Part shown: in pieces, positions 56,881-64,000 of the stretch
Layout: each line of letters starts with the position of its first letter
Position numbering within the stretch: position 1 is the stretch's first letter
NCBI GenBank assembly: GCA_020635675.1
Contig: JACJZJ010000003.1
Location: 461,238 to 525,237, forward strand
Direction of reading: 5' to 3'
DNA from: Flavobacteriales bacterium
GTDB lineage: Bacteria > Bacteroidota > Bacteroidia > Flavobacteriales_F > PHOS-HE28
Length of the DNA stretch: 64,000 nt
The notes under the pieces: generated by a model
What the model saw: the letters and a program-made list of their open reading frames with translations, nothing else
The model's database searches: none
Told to the model about the DNA's origin: nothing
Translations under genes and position numbers: made by a program

Positions 56881-57462
56881 ATGAGGCCCATTTCGCGCAT
56901 CATGATCGCCATCTCCGCGCTGGCCTTGCTGGTGCTCCTGTTCGTGCCCATCTGGCGCATCGACCTGACCGCTCCACAATATCCGGAGGGCATGACCATG
57001 CAGATACATGCCGATCACTTCTCCGGTGATGTGGAGAAGATCAATGGATTGAACCACTACATCGGAATGGCGCATATCGAGAACGATATGTTCCCGGAGT
57101 TCACCTATCTCCCCAAGGTGATCGTGGCCCTCAGTGTACTGGGGTTGGTCGCCTCCCTCTGGGGGAAACGCATCCTGTTGGTCCTTGGCTTGATTACGCT
57201 GACCCTTTTCGGACTGTGGGCCCTCTACGATATGTATACCTGGGGATACCACTACGGTCACGATCTTGATCCGCATGCGGCCATCAAGATCGAAGGCATG
57301 GCATACCAACCTCCACTGATCGGTCACAAACAGTTGCTCAACTTCAACGCGTGGTCCGCTCCGGACATCGGCGGATGGGTGCTCTTCGGCGTGATGGGTC
57401 TCCTGGCCGGCGTGTATTTCCTGGAATGGCGCGAACTGCGCAGGAAACGGTCCAAGACCTGA
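56881..57462 (+). CDS. Four-helix membrane protein of the nos cluster
   Basis: 193 residues from MRPISRIMIAISALALL (ATG at 56854 is less likely). Four membrane helices flank a periplasmic loop rich in His, Asp and Met (QIHADHFSGDVEKINGLNHY, GMAHIENDMFPEF). A second loop YDMYTWGYHYGHDLDPHAAI is also rich in possible metal ligands. It sits between nosZ and nosL, the position taken by NosB in some clade II clusters, but sequence identity to NosB is not claimed. Copper handling or electron transfer is a guess. Confidence 0.78.
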   Translation: MRPISRIMIAISALALLVLLFVPIWRIDLTAPQYPEGMTMQIHADHFSGDVEKINGLNHYIGMAHIENDMFPEFTYLPKVIVALSVLGLVASLWGKRILLVLGLITLTLFGLWALYDMYTWGYHYGHDLDPHAAIKIEGMAYQPPLIGHKQLLNFNAWSAPDIGGWVLFGVMGLLAGVYFLEWRELRRKRSKT

Positions 57463-57465
57463 ACC

Positions 57466-57915
57466 ATGCACATCATGGCCCGCTCTCTCGCTCTTTGTGC
57501 GCTCCTGTTCGCTGTCCTTGGGTCCTGCGGTCAACAGACACCGCATATCGACCTGGGCGAAGTGGAGTGTGCGCACTGCCGAATGAACGTCTCCGATCCT
57601 CGATTTGCTGCCGTCATCATGACCACCAAAGGCCGGCAGTATTCCTTTGACGGACCCGAATGCATGGTCTCCTTCGTGACGCAGGGGTCGCTGCCCGAAG
57701 CGGAGGTCGCTCAATGGTACGTGTCGGATTTCGAGCACCCAAGCGTCCTTCTCGATGCCACGAAGGCCCTCTATGTCCATGGCCCCGCTTTCCGCAGCCC
57801 GATGCGTGGCGATGTTGCGGCGTTCGCCAGCAAGGTGGACCGCGACAAAGCCGTCAAGGATCTTGGTGGTGATCCCATGGACTGGCCGGACGCCAGGAAG
57901 CAACTGGCCCGGTGA
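57466..57915 (+). CDS. nosL: NosL copper chaperone lipoprotein
   Basis: 149 residues (MARSLALC at 57475 is a possible start). Lipobox VLGSC (C21). The copper site is VECAHCRMNVSDPRFAA with C35, C38 and M40, followed by YSFDGPECMVSFV. NosL delivers Cu(I) for the CuZ centre together with NosDFY. Its stop overlaps the nosD start (GTGA). Confidence 0.93.
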   Translation: MHIMARSLALCALLFAVLGSCGQQTPHIDLGEVECAHCRMNVSDPRFAAVIMTTKGRQYSFDGPECMVSFVTQGSLPEAEVAQWYVSDFEHPSVLLDATKALYVHGPAFRSPMRGDVAAFASKVDRDKAVKDLGGDPMDWPDARKQLAR

Positions 57916-59144
57916 AGCGCCTGTTCGCCACTGTCGTTCCGTTCATCCTGTTCGTCGCGACCATGATGGCGCGAGTGGTCCCCCATGCCGCCAACGGTGC
58001 GGTGCCACTGACGCAGCGTCTGAAGGAGGCACTGCCCGGTGATACCATACTGGTCAGTGGTGAAGTGCGTGAAGGGACCTTGACCATCGATCGTCCCATG
58101 GCACTGATCGGTGCGGCGGGTGCCGTCATCGATGGTGATGATGCGGGGGATGTGGTGGTGATCACGGCAGATGACGTAACGGTGCAGGGGTTCACCGTGC
58201 GCGGGAGCCGGATCAGCGATATGCACGACAACGCGGGGATCAAGGTGCTGGATCGCGCACGGGCCCATATCGTGGATAATTTCCTGGACGGTTGTTTCTT
58301 CGGGATCTACCTGAGCGGGTCCCGCGACGCGGTCGTGCAAGGCAATCGCGTGGTGGGACATCCTCAACGGGAGAACAGGATGGGCAATGGCATCCACCTT
58401 TGGCATTGCCACAACGTCCGCATCCTAGACAACTTGGTCCGCGATCACCGCGACGGGATCTATTTCGAATTCGTCACGGATACGCGCATCGAGCGCAATA
58501 AGAGCCTTAACAACCTGCGGTATGGCCTGCATTTCATGTTCTCCAACAGGAACGCTTATTCCTACAATAGGTTCCAGGACAATGGGGCGGGGGTCGCCGT
58601 CATGTACTCCCATCACATGGAGATGCGCCACAATCGTTTCCTTTCGAACCGGGGCGCCAGTTCCTATGGTCTGCTCTTGAAGGAGATCAATGATGGGGTG
58701 CTGGAGGACAACGAATTCGCGGACAATACCACCGGTCTGCTGGTGGACGGTTGCAACCGGTTCAGGATAGTGGACAATTCCTTCCGAGCCAACGGCTGGG
58801 CCTTGCGGTTGTTCGCCAATGCCACGGCATGCGTCATTACCCGCAATCTTTTCGTTGGCAACACCTTTGATCTCAGCACGAATGGCGATCTGATGCTCAA
58901 CGACATCAATGGGAACTATTGGGATCGATACGTGGGTTACGATCTGGACCGGGATGGCTATGGGGATGTACCCTATCGTCCCCTCGGTTTTTTCGGGCTT
59001 TTGGTGGAACGGATGCCCTACGCCATGGTGTTCTCGCGGAGCCTGCTCGTGGCCCTGTTGGACCAAGCGGAGCGACTGATCCCCACGCTTACGCCCCTGG
59101 CGATGAAGGACGACCATCCGCTCATGCGCATGCCCAATGGATAG
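57912..59144 (+). CDS. nosD: NosD periplasmic copper-maturation protein
   Basis: 410 residues, GTG start overlapping nosL. The signal peptide is followed by a right-handed beta-helix of about 14 turns built on NosD/CASH repeats (DNAGIKVLDRARAHIVDN, GIYLSGSRDAVVQGNRV, NGIHLWHCHNVRILDNLV, GNYWDRYVGYDLDRDGYGD). NosD links the NosFY transporter with NosL and NosZ for CuZ assembly. It overlaps nosF by 8 bp. Confidence 0.95.
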   Translation: MKRLFATVVPFILFVATMMARVVPHAANGAVPLTQRLKEALPGDTILVSGEVREGTLTIDRPMALIGAAGAVIDGDDAGDVVVITADDVTVQGFTVRGSRISDMHDNAGIKVLDRARAHIVDNFLDGCFFGIYLSGSRDAVVQGNRVVGHPQRENRMGNGIHLWHCHNVRILDNLVRDHRDGIYFEFVTDTRIERNKSLNNLRYGLHFMFSNRNAYSYNRFQDNGAGVAVMYSHHMEMRHNRFLSNRGASSYGLLLKEINDGVLEDNEFADNTTGLLVDGCNRFRIVDNSFRANGWALRLFANATACVITRNLFVGNTFDLSTNGDLMLNDINGNYWDRYVGYDLDRDGYGDVPYRPLGFFGLLVERMPYAMVFSRSLLVALLDQAERLIPTLTPLAMKDDHPLMRMPNG

Positions 59145-59859
59145 GATCGCGTTCACGGGTGTGGGCAAGCGGTACGGCCCGACGTGGGCGCTGCGCCATG
59201 TGGATGCGGTGTTCCGCGCCGGTGAAGTGGTGATGGTGATCGGTCCGAACGGTTCGGGAAAGACCACCCTGATCAAATGCCTCCTCGGTCTGGTGCATCC
59301 CACGGAAGGCGCGATCACCTTGGACGGAAAGATCATCGGCGGCGATCCATCGTATCGCACGGTCATCGGCTATATGCCACAGATCTCGCAATTCCCCGCT
59401 GCCCTCACCATCGGTCAGTTGTTCCATATGATGCAGGATATACGGGGGCTTGGGCCGGCGGAAGTGGACGATACCCTCATCAAGGAGCTCGGGCTGGACA
59501 CTCAGCTGAACAAGCGCTTGTCGGCGCTGTCGGGTGGCACCGAGCAAAAGGTCAGCGCGGTGCTGGCCTTCCGCTCCCGGCCGAGCATACTGGTGATGGA
59601 TGAGCCTACGGCGGGGCTGGATCCCCTGGCGGCGCGGACCGTTCTGCGCCATGCCGATCGGGTCAGGAACGAGGGAGGAACGGTGTTGGTCACGTCCCAC
59701 CTGATGGAGGAGGTGGAAGCGTTGGCGGATCGCGTGGCCTATATCCAGGACGGCTCACTGCGGTTCCTGCTCCCCATGAAAGAGATCTTCCAGGCCACTG
59801 GGGAGGACCGCCTATCCCGCGCCATACCCGTTCTATTGTCCAAAACCGTTCCGGTGTGA
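59137..59859 (+). CDS. nosF: NosF ABC-transporter ATPase
   Basis: 240 residues. Walker A VIGPNGSGKTTLIK, Q-loop YMPQISQFP, an atypical but family-typical signature LSGGTEQKVSAVLAF, Walker B ILVMDEPTAGLDP and H-loop VLVTSHLMEEVE. It powers NosY during CuZ assembly. It overlaps nosD by 8 bp and nosY by 4 bp. Confidence 0.95.
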   Translation: MDRIAFTGVGKRYGPTWALRHVDAVFRAGEVVMVIGPNGSGKTTLIKCLLGLVHPTEGAITLDGKIIGGDPSYRTVIGYMPQISQFPAALTIGQLFHMMQDIRGLGPAEVDDTLIKELGLDTQLNKRLSALSGGTEQKVSAVLAFRSRPSILVMDEPTAGLDPLAARTVLRHADRVRNEGGTVLVTSHLMEEVEALADRVAYIQDGSLRFLLPMKEIFQATGEDRLSRAIPVLLSKTVPV

Positions 59860-60623
59860 TCAAGGTGTTCAAATACACATTGATCGATCTGGCACGCAAC
59901 CGGGCCATGTTGGGCTATGCCCTGTTGCTGCTGCTTGTTTCAGAAGGGCTGTTCCAACTGGAGGGCGATCCGATGAAGGCCTTTCTCGGCTTGGTGCAGG
60001 TCGTGATCGCGCTCGTGCCTTTGATCGCCATGCTGTTCACCATCGTCTACGGATATGATGTGCTGGAATTCACCCAATTGCTCGCTGTGCAGCCCATTGG
60101 CCGCAGTGCCATCCTCGGAGGGCAGGTACTCGCGCTTTCCGTTTCCCTGCTGTTGGCACAGGGCTTTGGCTTGGGTCTTCCCCTCCTCGTGCACTTCCCC
60201 ACGCGGGTCGCATTGGTATTGACGGTCACCGGTTCAGCGCTCGTTCTGGTCTTTTCGGCTTTGGGCACGCTCATCGCCCTGTCCCAGCGGGAGAAGGCGA
60301 GAGGCGTCGGCATCGGTCTGGGCGTATGGTTCGTCTTCGTATTGGTGTACGATGCATTGCTGATGTGGCTGATGTTCGCCCTAAGCGACCGCCCGATCGA
60401 ACCCTGGGTCGTGCCGCTTGCGGCACTGGATCCGATCGACCTGGCGCGCATCATGGTGATGCTCGAGGTGGACCTGGCAGCCATGATGGGCTACAGCGGT
60501 GCCCTATACAAGGAGTTCTTCGGTTCGACCGGTGGCATGGCGGTGGCTCTCGGGACCCTGATGCTCTGGATAGTCGTGCCCATTGCTTTCGCGTTCAGGA
60601 CCTTTCGGGGCAAGGACCTGTGA
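59856..60623 (+). CDS. nosY: NosY ABC-transporter permease
   Basis: 255 residues with a GTG start overlapping nosF. Six membrane helices of the ABC-2 type (for example LVQVVIALVPLIAMLFTIVY, GIGLGVWFVFVLVYDALLMW and GTLMLWIVVPIAFAF). It forms the NosFY transporter with NosF. It is probably the last gene of the nos operon. Confidence 0.92.
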   Translation: MIKVFKYTLIDLARNRAMLGYALLLLLVSEGLFQLEGDPMKAFLGLVQVVIALVPLIAMLFTIVYGYDVLEFTQLLAVQPIGRSAILGGQVLALSVSLLLAQGFGLGLPLLVHFPTRVALVLTVTGSALVLVFSALGTLIALSQREKARGVGIGLGVWFVFVLVYDALLMWLMFALSDRPIEPWVVPLAALDPIDLARIMVMLEVDLAAMMGYSGALYKEFFGSTGGMAVALGTLMLWIVVPIAFAFRTFRGKDL

Positions 60624-60689
60624 AGACCAAGTGTGTCGGATGTCTTCGATCGAAATACTGATCGCCGTCATACTCCGATCCGAACAAAC

Positions 60690-60703
60690 GGACAATTTTG
60701 TCC
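60690..60703. promoter_or_regulatory. FNR-like palindrome GGACA-N4-TGTCC before the fasciclin gene
   Basis: Half-sites are the same as at 54244, spacer ATTT, and the palindrome extends to CGGACAATTTTGTCCG. It lies 21 bp before the start at 60725. Confidence 0.6.
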
Positions 60704-60724
60704 GACAAGGAACTACCACCACTT

Positions 60725-61300
60725 ATGAGAGACCGAACAACCATGCGCGAGTTGCTTCCCCTATTCGCCCTGCCCCTGATGATCGCTTGCCAGAGCGGAG
60801 AGGGTGATCAGGACCTGTCCGCCGCCTCGGCGGTTCCAGGATCCCTCGGAGGCGGCCAATCCACCGTGGTCGACAACGAAAGCCAAAAGAACGTCGTCCA
60901 GATCGCAGTCGCTTCACCGGACCACAGGACGCTGGTGGCGGCAGTGCAACATGTGAATTACGAGGATGTGCTCGTCAACGCCGGCCCGTTCACGGTCTAT
61001 GCGCCCACCGACGCGGCGTTCAATGCCCTGCCTGCCGGTACGCTGGACGAGTTGATGAAGCCCGAGAACAAGGAAAAGCTGGAGAACATCCTTGAGTACC
61101 ATGTGGCCTTGGGGGTCCTGAAGCCTGAAAGCATGAAGAACGGCATGCACATGGGCATGGCGAACGGGGACAATGTGATCTATACGGTGACAGATGATGG
61201 CACGGTGATGATCAATGACGCGAAAGTGCTCGGCTCGGTGCCGGCCTCGAACGGCCTTGTCGTAGTGATCGACAAGGTGCTATTGCCCCCGGCGAAATAG
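60725..61300 (+). CDS. Fasciclin (FAS1) domain lipoprotein
   Basis: 191 residues (MRELLPLFALP at 60743 is a possible start). Lipobox PLMIAC. One FAS1 domain spans about 65-190: VQIAVASPDHRTLVAAVQHV, the H1 box PFTVYAPTDAAFNALPAGTL, and the H2 box NGLVVVIDKVLLP. FAS1 proteins mediate adhesion; in Bacteroidota they often neighbour denitrification genes. The FNR-like box upstream supports co-regulation with nos. A terminator follows. Confidence 0.9.
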   Translation: MRDRTTMRELLPLFALPLMIACQSGEGDQDLSAASAVPGSLGGGQSTVVDNESQKNVVQIAVASPDHRTLVAAVQHVNYEDVLVNAGPFTVYAPTDAAFNALPAGTLDELMKPENKEKLENILEYHVALGVLKPESMKNGMHMGMANGDNVIYTVTDDGTVMINDAKVLGSVPASNGLVVVIDKVLLPPAK

Positions 61301-61351
61301 ATCCACGCATCGTACTGTCCATACTGCCGTGTGGATGGTGAAAGACAGCAG

Positions 61352-61378
61352 AGGCGTCCACGGGGCGCCTTTGTTGTG
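61352..61378 (+). terminator. Rho-independent terminator of the fasciclin gene
   Basis: Stem AGGCGTCC/GGGCGCCT (one T-G pair) with loop ACG, followed by TTGTTGTG. Confidence 0.75.
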
Positions 61379-61393
61379 CGGAATGGGAAGTGG

Positions 61394-61828
61394 TCAACAC
61401 CGGAACGATGCTCCGGGAAGGTCCATTTGAGTGGCCAGGTCGTTCATGGAGGTCGCTTCGAGCATGTTCCGCAGTTCTTCGCGCACGGCCATGAAACGGT
61501 CGTGCAGAGCACAGGGCTTGTCGGCGGAACAATGCGGAAGACCCAGACCGCAGGCAGTGTATATCGCATCGCCATCGATCACTGAAACGATGTCCGACAA
61601 GAGCACGTTCTTTGCCTGGGCCCGTGGCAGGGCGAAGCCCCCTCCGGGTCCTTTGGTCGAGGAAACTAGACCTGCGCGGGCGAGCTTCTGCAGCACTTTG
61701 GATGTGAACGCGACCGGTGAGGCCGTCTTGCTGGCCACCTGATCGAGCGTGACGCGTTGCCCCTCGGCAGTGGCCCTGGCGATGCAGATCATCGCACGGA
61801 TGCCGTATTCACAGGCCCTTGAGAACAT
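61394..61828 (-). CDS. Rrf2-family transcriptional regulator, probable Fe-S sensor
   Basis: 144 residues from MFSRACEYGIRAM; the open frame continues upstream into the pseudogene region and was rejected. Winged-helix start: QVASKTASPVAFTSKVLQKL, then GLVSSTKGPGGGFALPR. Three Cys (C93, C100, C106 in TACGLGLPHCSADKPCALH) match the Fe-S-ligand pattern of NsrR/IscR-type members. Next to nos and fasciclin genes, sensing of NO or redox state is a fair inference. Confidence 0.92.
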   Translation of the reverse strand: MFSRACEYGIRAMICIARATAEGQRVTLDQVASKTASPVAFTSKVLQKLARAGLVSSTKGPGGGFALPRAQAKNVLLSDIVSVIDGDAIYTACGLGLPHCSADKPCALHDRFMAVREELRNMLEATSMNDLATQMDLPGASFRC

Positions 61829-61918
61829 GTTCGAAAGTTCAATGCGAAGTTCGGCACGAAGGGAATGCTTTCCACGCCTATCGGCGCTGACCAGCATCAA
61901 GGAACTCGGACCGGCGAT

Positions 61919-62603
61919 TGCCCTACCGGACCAACACATCCTCCAACCATGTCGATCACCGAGAACGCCGACGCTATTTTCCATTCTGCCTTGTTGAACG
62001 AGGAGATGCCACCGATGATCGACATGAGCAACACCGGCCGACTTTGCGAAGGGCTTCATCCCGAACAGCATCAACTTCGGACTGGAAGGGAACTTCGCCA
62101 TGTGGATCGGAGAGATGGTACCGGACCTGAAGCATCCCATCCTGTTGATCACGTACCCGGGCCAGGAAGAGGAGGCGATCATCCGCCTGAGCCGCGTGGG
62201 CTATGACAACACCATCGGCTACCTGAAGGGTGGGTTCGACGCTTGGAAGGTCTCCGGCAAGGAGGTCGACAGCGTGAAACGCATCAGCGCCGCAGAGTTC
62301 GCGCGTGAATTCCGCGAAAAACCGCTCGTGATCGATGTGCGCAAGAAGAGCGAGTACGACTCGCAGCACGTGGAGGGGGCGGTGAACATCCCCTTGAACC
62401 GGATCAACCAGCACCTCGCGGAGATCCCGAAGGACAAGCCCATCATCCTGCACTGCCAGGGTGGCTACCGCAGCATGATCGCCGCCTCCCTGTTGAAACA
62501 ACGGGGGTGGGACGATCTCGTGGACGTGGAGGGCGGCTTCGGTGCGATCAGCCAGATGGACGTGCCCACCACCGCGTACGTGGCGCCGACCACCCTGTTG
62601 TGA
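61919..62603 (+). pseudogene. Chimaeric pseudogene: FKBP 5' end joined to a rhodanese 3' fragment
   Basis: 61919-62004 resembles the promoter and first 18 codons of the FKBP gene at 62701-62786 (GCCCTACC, then ATG at 61949 reading MSITENADAIFHSALLNEE). From AACGAGGA (61997-62004) on, the sequence matches 52293-52898 of the metallo-hydrolase/rhodanese gene, with a one-base frameshift near 62030. About 420 bp (62033-62452) look identical. The last 150 bp carry about a dozen differences, all synonymous. An internal ATG at 62100 could still express 167 residues with the active rhodanese Cys. Confidence 0.8.
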
Positions 62604-62730
62604 GCGGAAGTGCAGTTGGATGAGCAGGCGACGCCCGGCCATTGTGCCGGGCGCCGTCGTTCCAGGGGATCCTGATCGATCGTCGCCTCGGATCGGTGAT
62701 GCCCTACCTTCGCCGTTCAACCTCCGGAAC

Positions 62731-63201
62731 ATGCAGATCACCAAGAATGCCGTCGTCACTTTCCATTATGCCCTGTCGAACGAGGACGGACAATTGCTCG
62801 ACACTTCGCATGGCCATGAACCGTTCGCGTACCTGCATGGAACGGGAATGATCGTTCCCGGCCTGGAGGAGGAATTGGAAGGCCGGCAGGTGGGCGACAA
62901 GTTCAAGGCGGTGGTACCCCCGGCGAAGGGTTACGGTGACTTCAACATGCAATTGCTCCAGCAGGTGCCATTGGACAAGTTCGGGGAGCAGACCGTGGAG
63001 ACCGGCATGCAGTTCCAGGCCGGACAACACGGCATTTTCACGGTGAAGGAGGTGAAGGATGGGAAGGTCCTGCTCGATGGCAACCATCCATTGGCCGGGG
63101 TCACGCTCAAGTTCGACGTCGAGATCACCAACGTGCGCGAGGCCACGCCCGAGGAGCTATCGCACGGACATGTGCATGGCGAGGACGGTCACCATCACTG
63201 A
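62731..63201 (+). CDS. slyD: SlyD-like FKBP-type peptidyl-prolyl isomerase
   Basis: 156 residues from MQITKNAVVTFHYALSNEDG. The FKBP part and inserted-flap domain are typical of SlyD (EPFAYLHGTGMIVPGLEEEL, KAVVPPAKGYGDFN, VTLKFDVEITNVREAT). A C-terminal His cluster (HGHVHGEDGHHH) would bind Ni2+ or other metals. It catalyses proline isomerisation and acts as a metallochaperone. A -7-like element (TACCTTCG) lies about 20 bp before the start. Confidence 0.93.
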   Translation: MQITKNAVVTFHYALSNEDGQLLDTSHGHEPFAYLHGTGMIVPGLEEELEGRQVGDKFKAVVPPAKGYGDFNMQLLQQVPLDKFGEQTVETGMQFQAGQHGIFTVKEVKDGKVLLDGNHPLAGVTLKFDVEITNVREATPEELSHGHVHGEDGHHH

Positions 63202-63228
63202 AGAGGGGGCGCGTACGTTCCACGAGGG

Positions 63229-63250
63229 ATAGCTCCCTGAGCTATTTCTC
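63229..63250. terminator. Terminator-like hairpin between slyD-like and DivIC-like genes
   Basis: Stem ATAGCTC/GAGCTAT with loop CCT, followed by TTCTC. It overlaps the stop of the convergent DivIC-like gene. Confidence 0.4.
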
Positions 63251-63544
63251 AGGCACCAGCAGGAAGATCTCCTCGTCCTTTCGTTTCATGAGGTAGCGCT
63301 CTCGGGCGAACTTCTCCAGCAGGGCCTTGTCGCTGGTGAGTTCGTGCAACTGTTCCCGCGTACCGATGATCTGGTCCTGGTACCACGTTTTCTCGGTGCG
63401 CATCTTGCCCAATTGCCGGCGCAGCTTGTACATGGTCCACAGGTCGTACTCGTCGAACAGCGCGATCCAGGCGAAGAGCACGAGCAGTGCCACACCGTAG
63501 CGGTTCCTCAGCCAGCTTGGAATACGGCCCAGCAAACTCTTCAT
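63242..63544 (-). CDS. DivIC/FtsL-type septum formation initiator protein
   Basis: 100 residues from MKSLLGRIPSWLRNRYGVAL; 28 upstream codons were rejected. A short cytoplasmic part is followed by one membrane helix (ALLVLFAWIALF) and a periplasmic coiled coil (LRRQLGKMRTEKTWYQDQI to SDKALLEKFARERYLMKR), with the DivIC-like end DEEIFLLV. It stabilises the FtsB/FtsL-like divisome core. Confidence 0.88.
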   Translation of the reverse strand: MKSLLGRIPSWLRNRYGVALLVLFAWIALFDEYDLWTMYKLRRQLGKMRTEKTWYQDQIIGTREQLHELTSDKALLEKFARERYLMKRKDEEIFLLVPEK

Positions 63545-63701
63545 CTCCCAAAGGTGCGTTCGGATGGCACATGCCGTTCCTGGAGTGGAACGCGGGTAAT
63601 GCACGATCTCGTGTTCACTGGCCGCCAAACGGGTGCGTCACGCCCCGTACCGCCCCGGAGCCAGCTGCCGGAAAGCTGTGCGTCCGGCCACATCTCTCCA
63701 T

Positions 63702-64000
63702 CTATCCCATGAAGGGATACCGGTGGTCCGTCGGTGGCAGGAAATTCTCCTTGATGGTGCGGGCGCTGATCCAGCGGATGAGGTTGAGATAGCTGCCGGC
63801 CTTGTCGTTGGTACCGCTGCCGCGTGCGCCACCAAAAGGTTGCTGACCCACCACAGCGCCGGTGGGTTTGTCGTTGATGTAGAAGTTGCCGGCGGACTGG
63901 CGCAACACCTCGGTGGCCTGCATGATCGCCGCGCGGTCCCGGGCGAACACCGCCCCGGTGAGGGCATAGGGGCTGGTGCCGTCGACCAGCTTCAGCGTCT
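63702..64000 (-). CDS. pruA: L-glutamate gamma-semialdehyde dehydrogenase (C-terminal part)
   Basis: The last 99 residues are visible; the gene begins beyond the right edge. YALTGAVFARDRAAIMQA, GNFYINDKPTGAVVGQQPFG and GARGSGTNDKAGSYLNLIRW are diagnostic of the PutA/PruA aldehyde dehydrogenase family. It oxidises glutamate semialdehyde to glutamate in proline catabolism. The stop is preceded by PPTDHRYPFMG, the usual C-terminus of Bacteroidota PruA. Confidence 0.94.
   Translation of the reverse strand, partial: TLKLVDGTSPYALTGAVFARDRAAIMQATEVLRQSAGNFYINDKPTGAVVGQQPFGGARGSGTNDKAGSYLNLIRWISARTIKENFLPPTDHRYPFMG

Overview
The window looks like a chromosome segment of a GC-rich (about 60% by eye) member of the Bacteroidota, most likely a Flavobacteriales-type bacterium. 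Five observations support this. There are several type IX secretion cargo proteins (CHU_C-type and type A-like C-termini). Promoters carry the Bacteroidota -7 box TAnnTTTG. SiaB/SiaC (DUF1987) and HTH_34/DUF4173 gene sets are present. The nitrous-oxide reductase is a Sec-type (clade II) enzyme in the gene order usual for the phylum. Many neighbouring genes overlap by ATGA or GTGA. No rRNA, tRNA, CRISPR array, phage or plasmid functions were seen; the only mobile-type gene is a RAYT transposase with its own REP hairpins.

Layout. 1-7236 (-): most of a giant secreted protein (beta-helix, three MAM-type repeats, P-domain, CUB-like), cut by the left edge. 7400-13000: NhaC antiporter, MORN-like protein, dnaK, a lipoprotein. 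12932-16447: panB, an RNA pseudouridine synthase and two secreted proteins, one a lipase-like hydrolase. 16450-18912: priA. 19007-25872: two large exported proteins (choice-of-anchor L/CHU_C, and a lysyl-oxidase protein), a possible 54-residue ORF, and a lipoprotein pair. 25964-30054: an ABCG-like exporter with a TerB-like N-terminus, then siaC/siaB. 30204-35376: methyltransferase, ZIP transporter, a membrane protein/HTH_34/DUF4173 operon, and two small membrane proteins. 35500-35655: a chain of hairpins sharing a CCGTAA loop. 35656-42332: FMN reductase, secreted protein, YajQ, a Cys/His repeat protein, MsrB, a KA-repeat protein, an LTXXQ-like protein, an unresolved locus and an SRPBCC protein. 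42337-45440: MsbA-like ABC exporter, DinB, RAYT with REP hairpins. 45453-51376: two divergent B12 enzymes, a single-chain methylmalonyl-CoA mutase and a class II ribonucleotide reductase. 51486-52898: a metallo-beta-lactamase/double-rhodanese protein. 52950-61828: the denitrification block (membrane protein, cytochrome c, nosZ, membrane protein, nosL, nosD, nosF, nosY, fasciclin lipoprotein, Rrf2 regulator). 61919-62603: a chimaeric pseudogene. 62731-64000: SlyD-like FKBP, DivIC-like protein, and the C-terminus of pruA.

How the genes work together. The nos block encodes a complete terminal N2O-reduction module: catalytic enzyme, electron-donor cytochrome, copper delivery by NosL, and the NosDFY maturation transporter. 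A palindrome GGACA-N4-TGTCC, with the 5-4-5 geometry of CRP/FNR boxes, lies before the nos operon and again before the fasciclin gene, suggesting a shared regulator. The B12 enzymes imply a cobalamin supply. The many exported proteins fit a surface-attached, polymer-interacting life style.

The observations I would look at first are the bacterial lysyl oxidase with both cofactor residues conserved, the FKBP::rhodanese chimaera with a homogenised tract, the REP hairpin inside the RAYT coding sequence, the CCGTAA-loop hairpin chain, and the 22-unit KA-repeat protein. I did not find a clearly new multi-gene defence or biosynthetic system.
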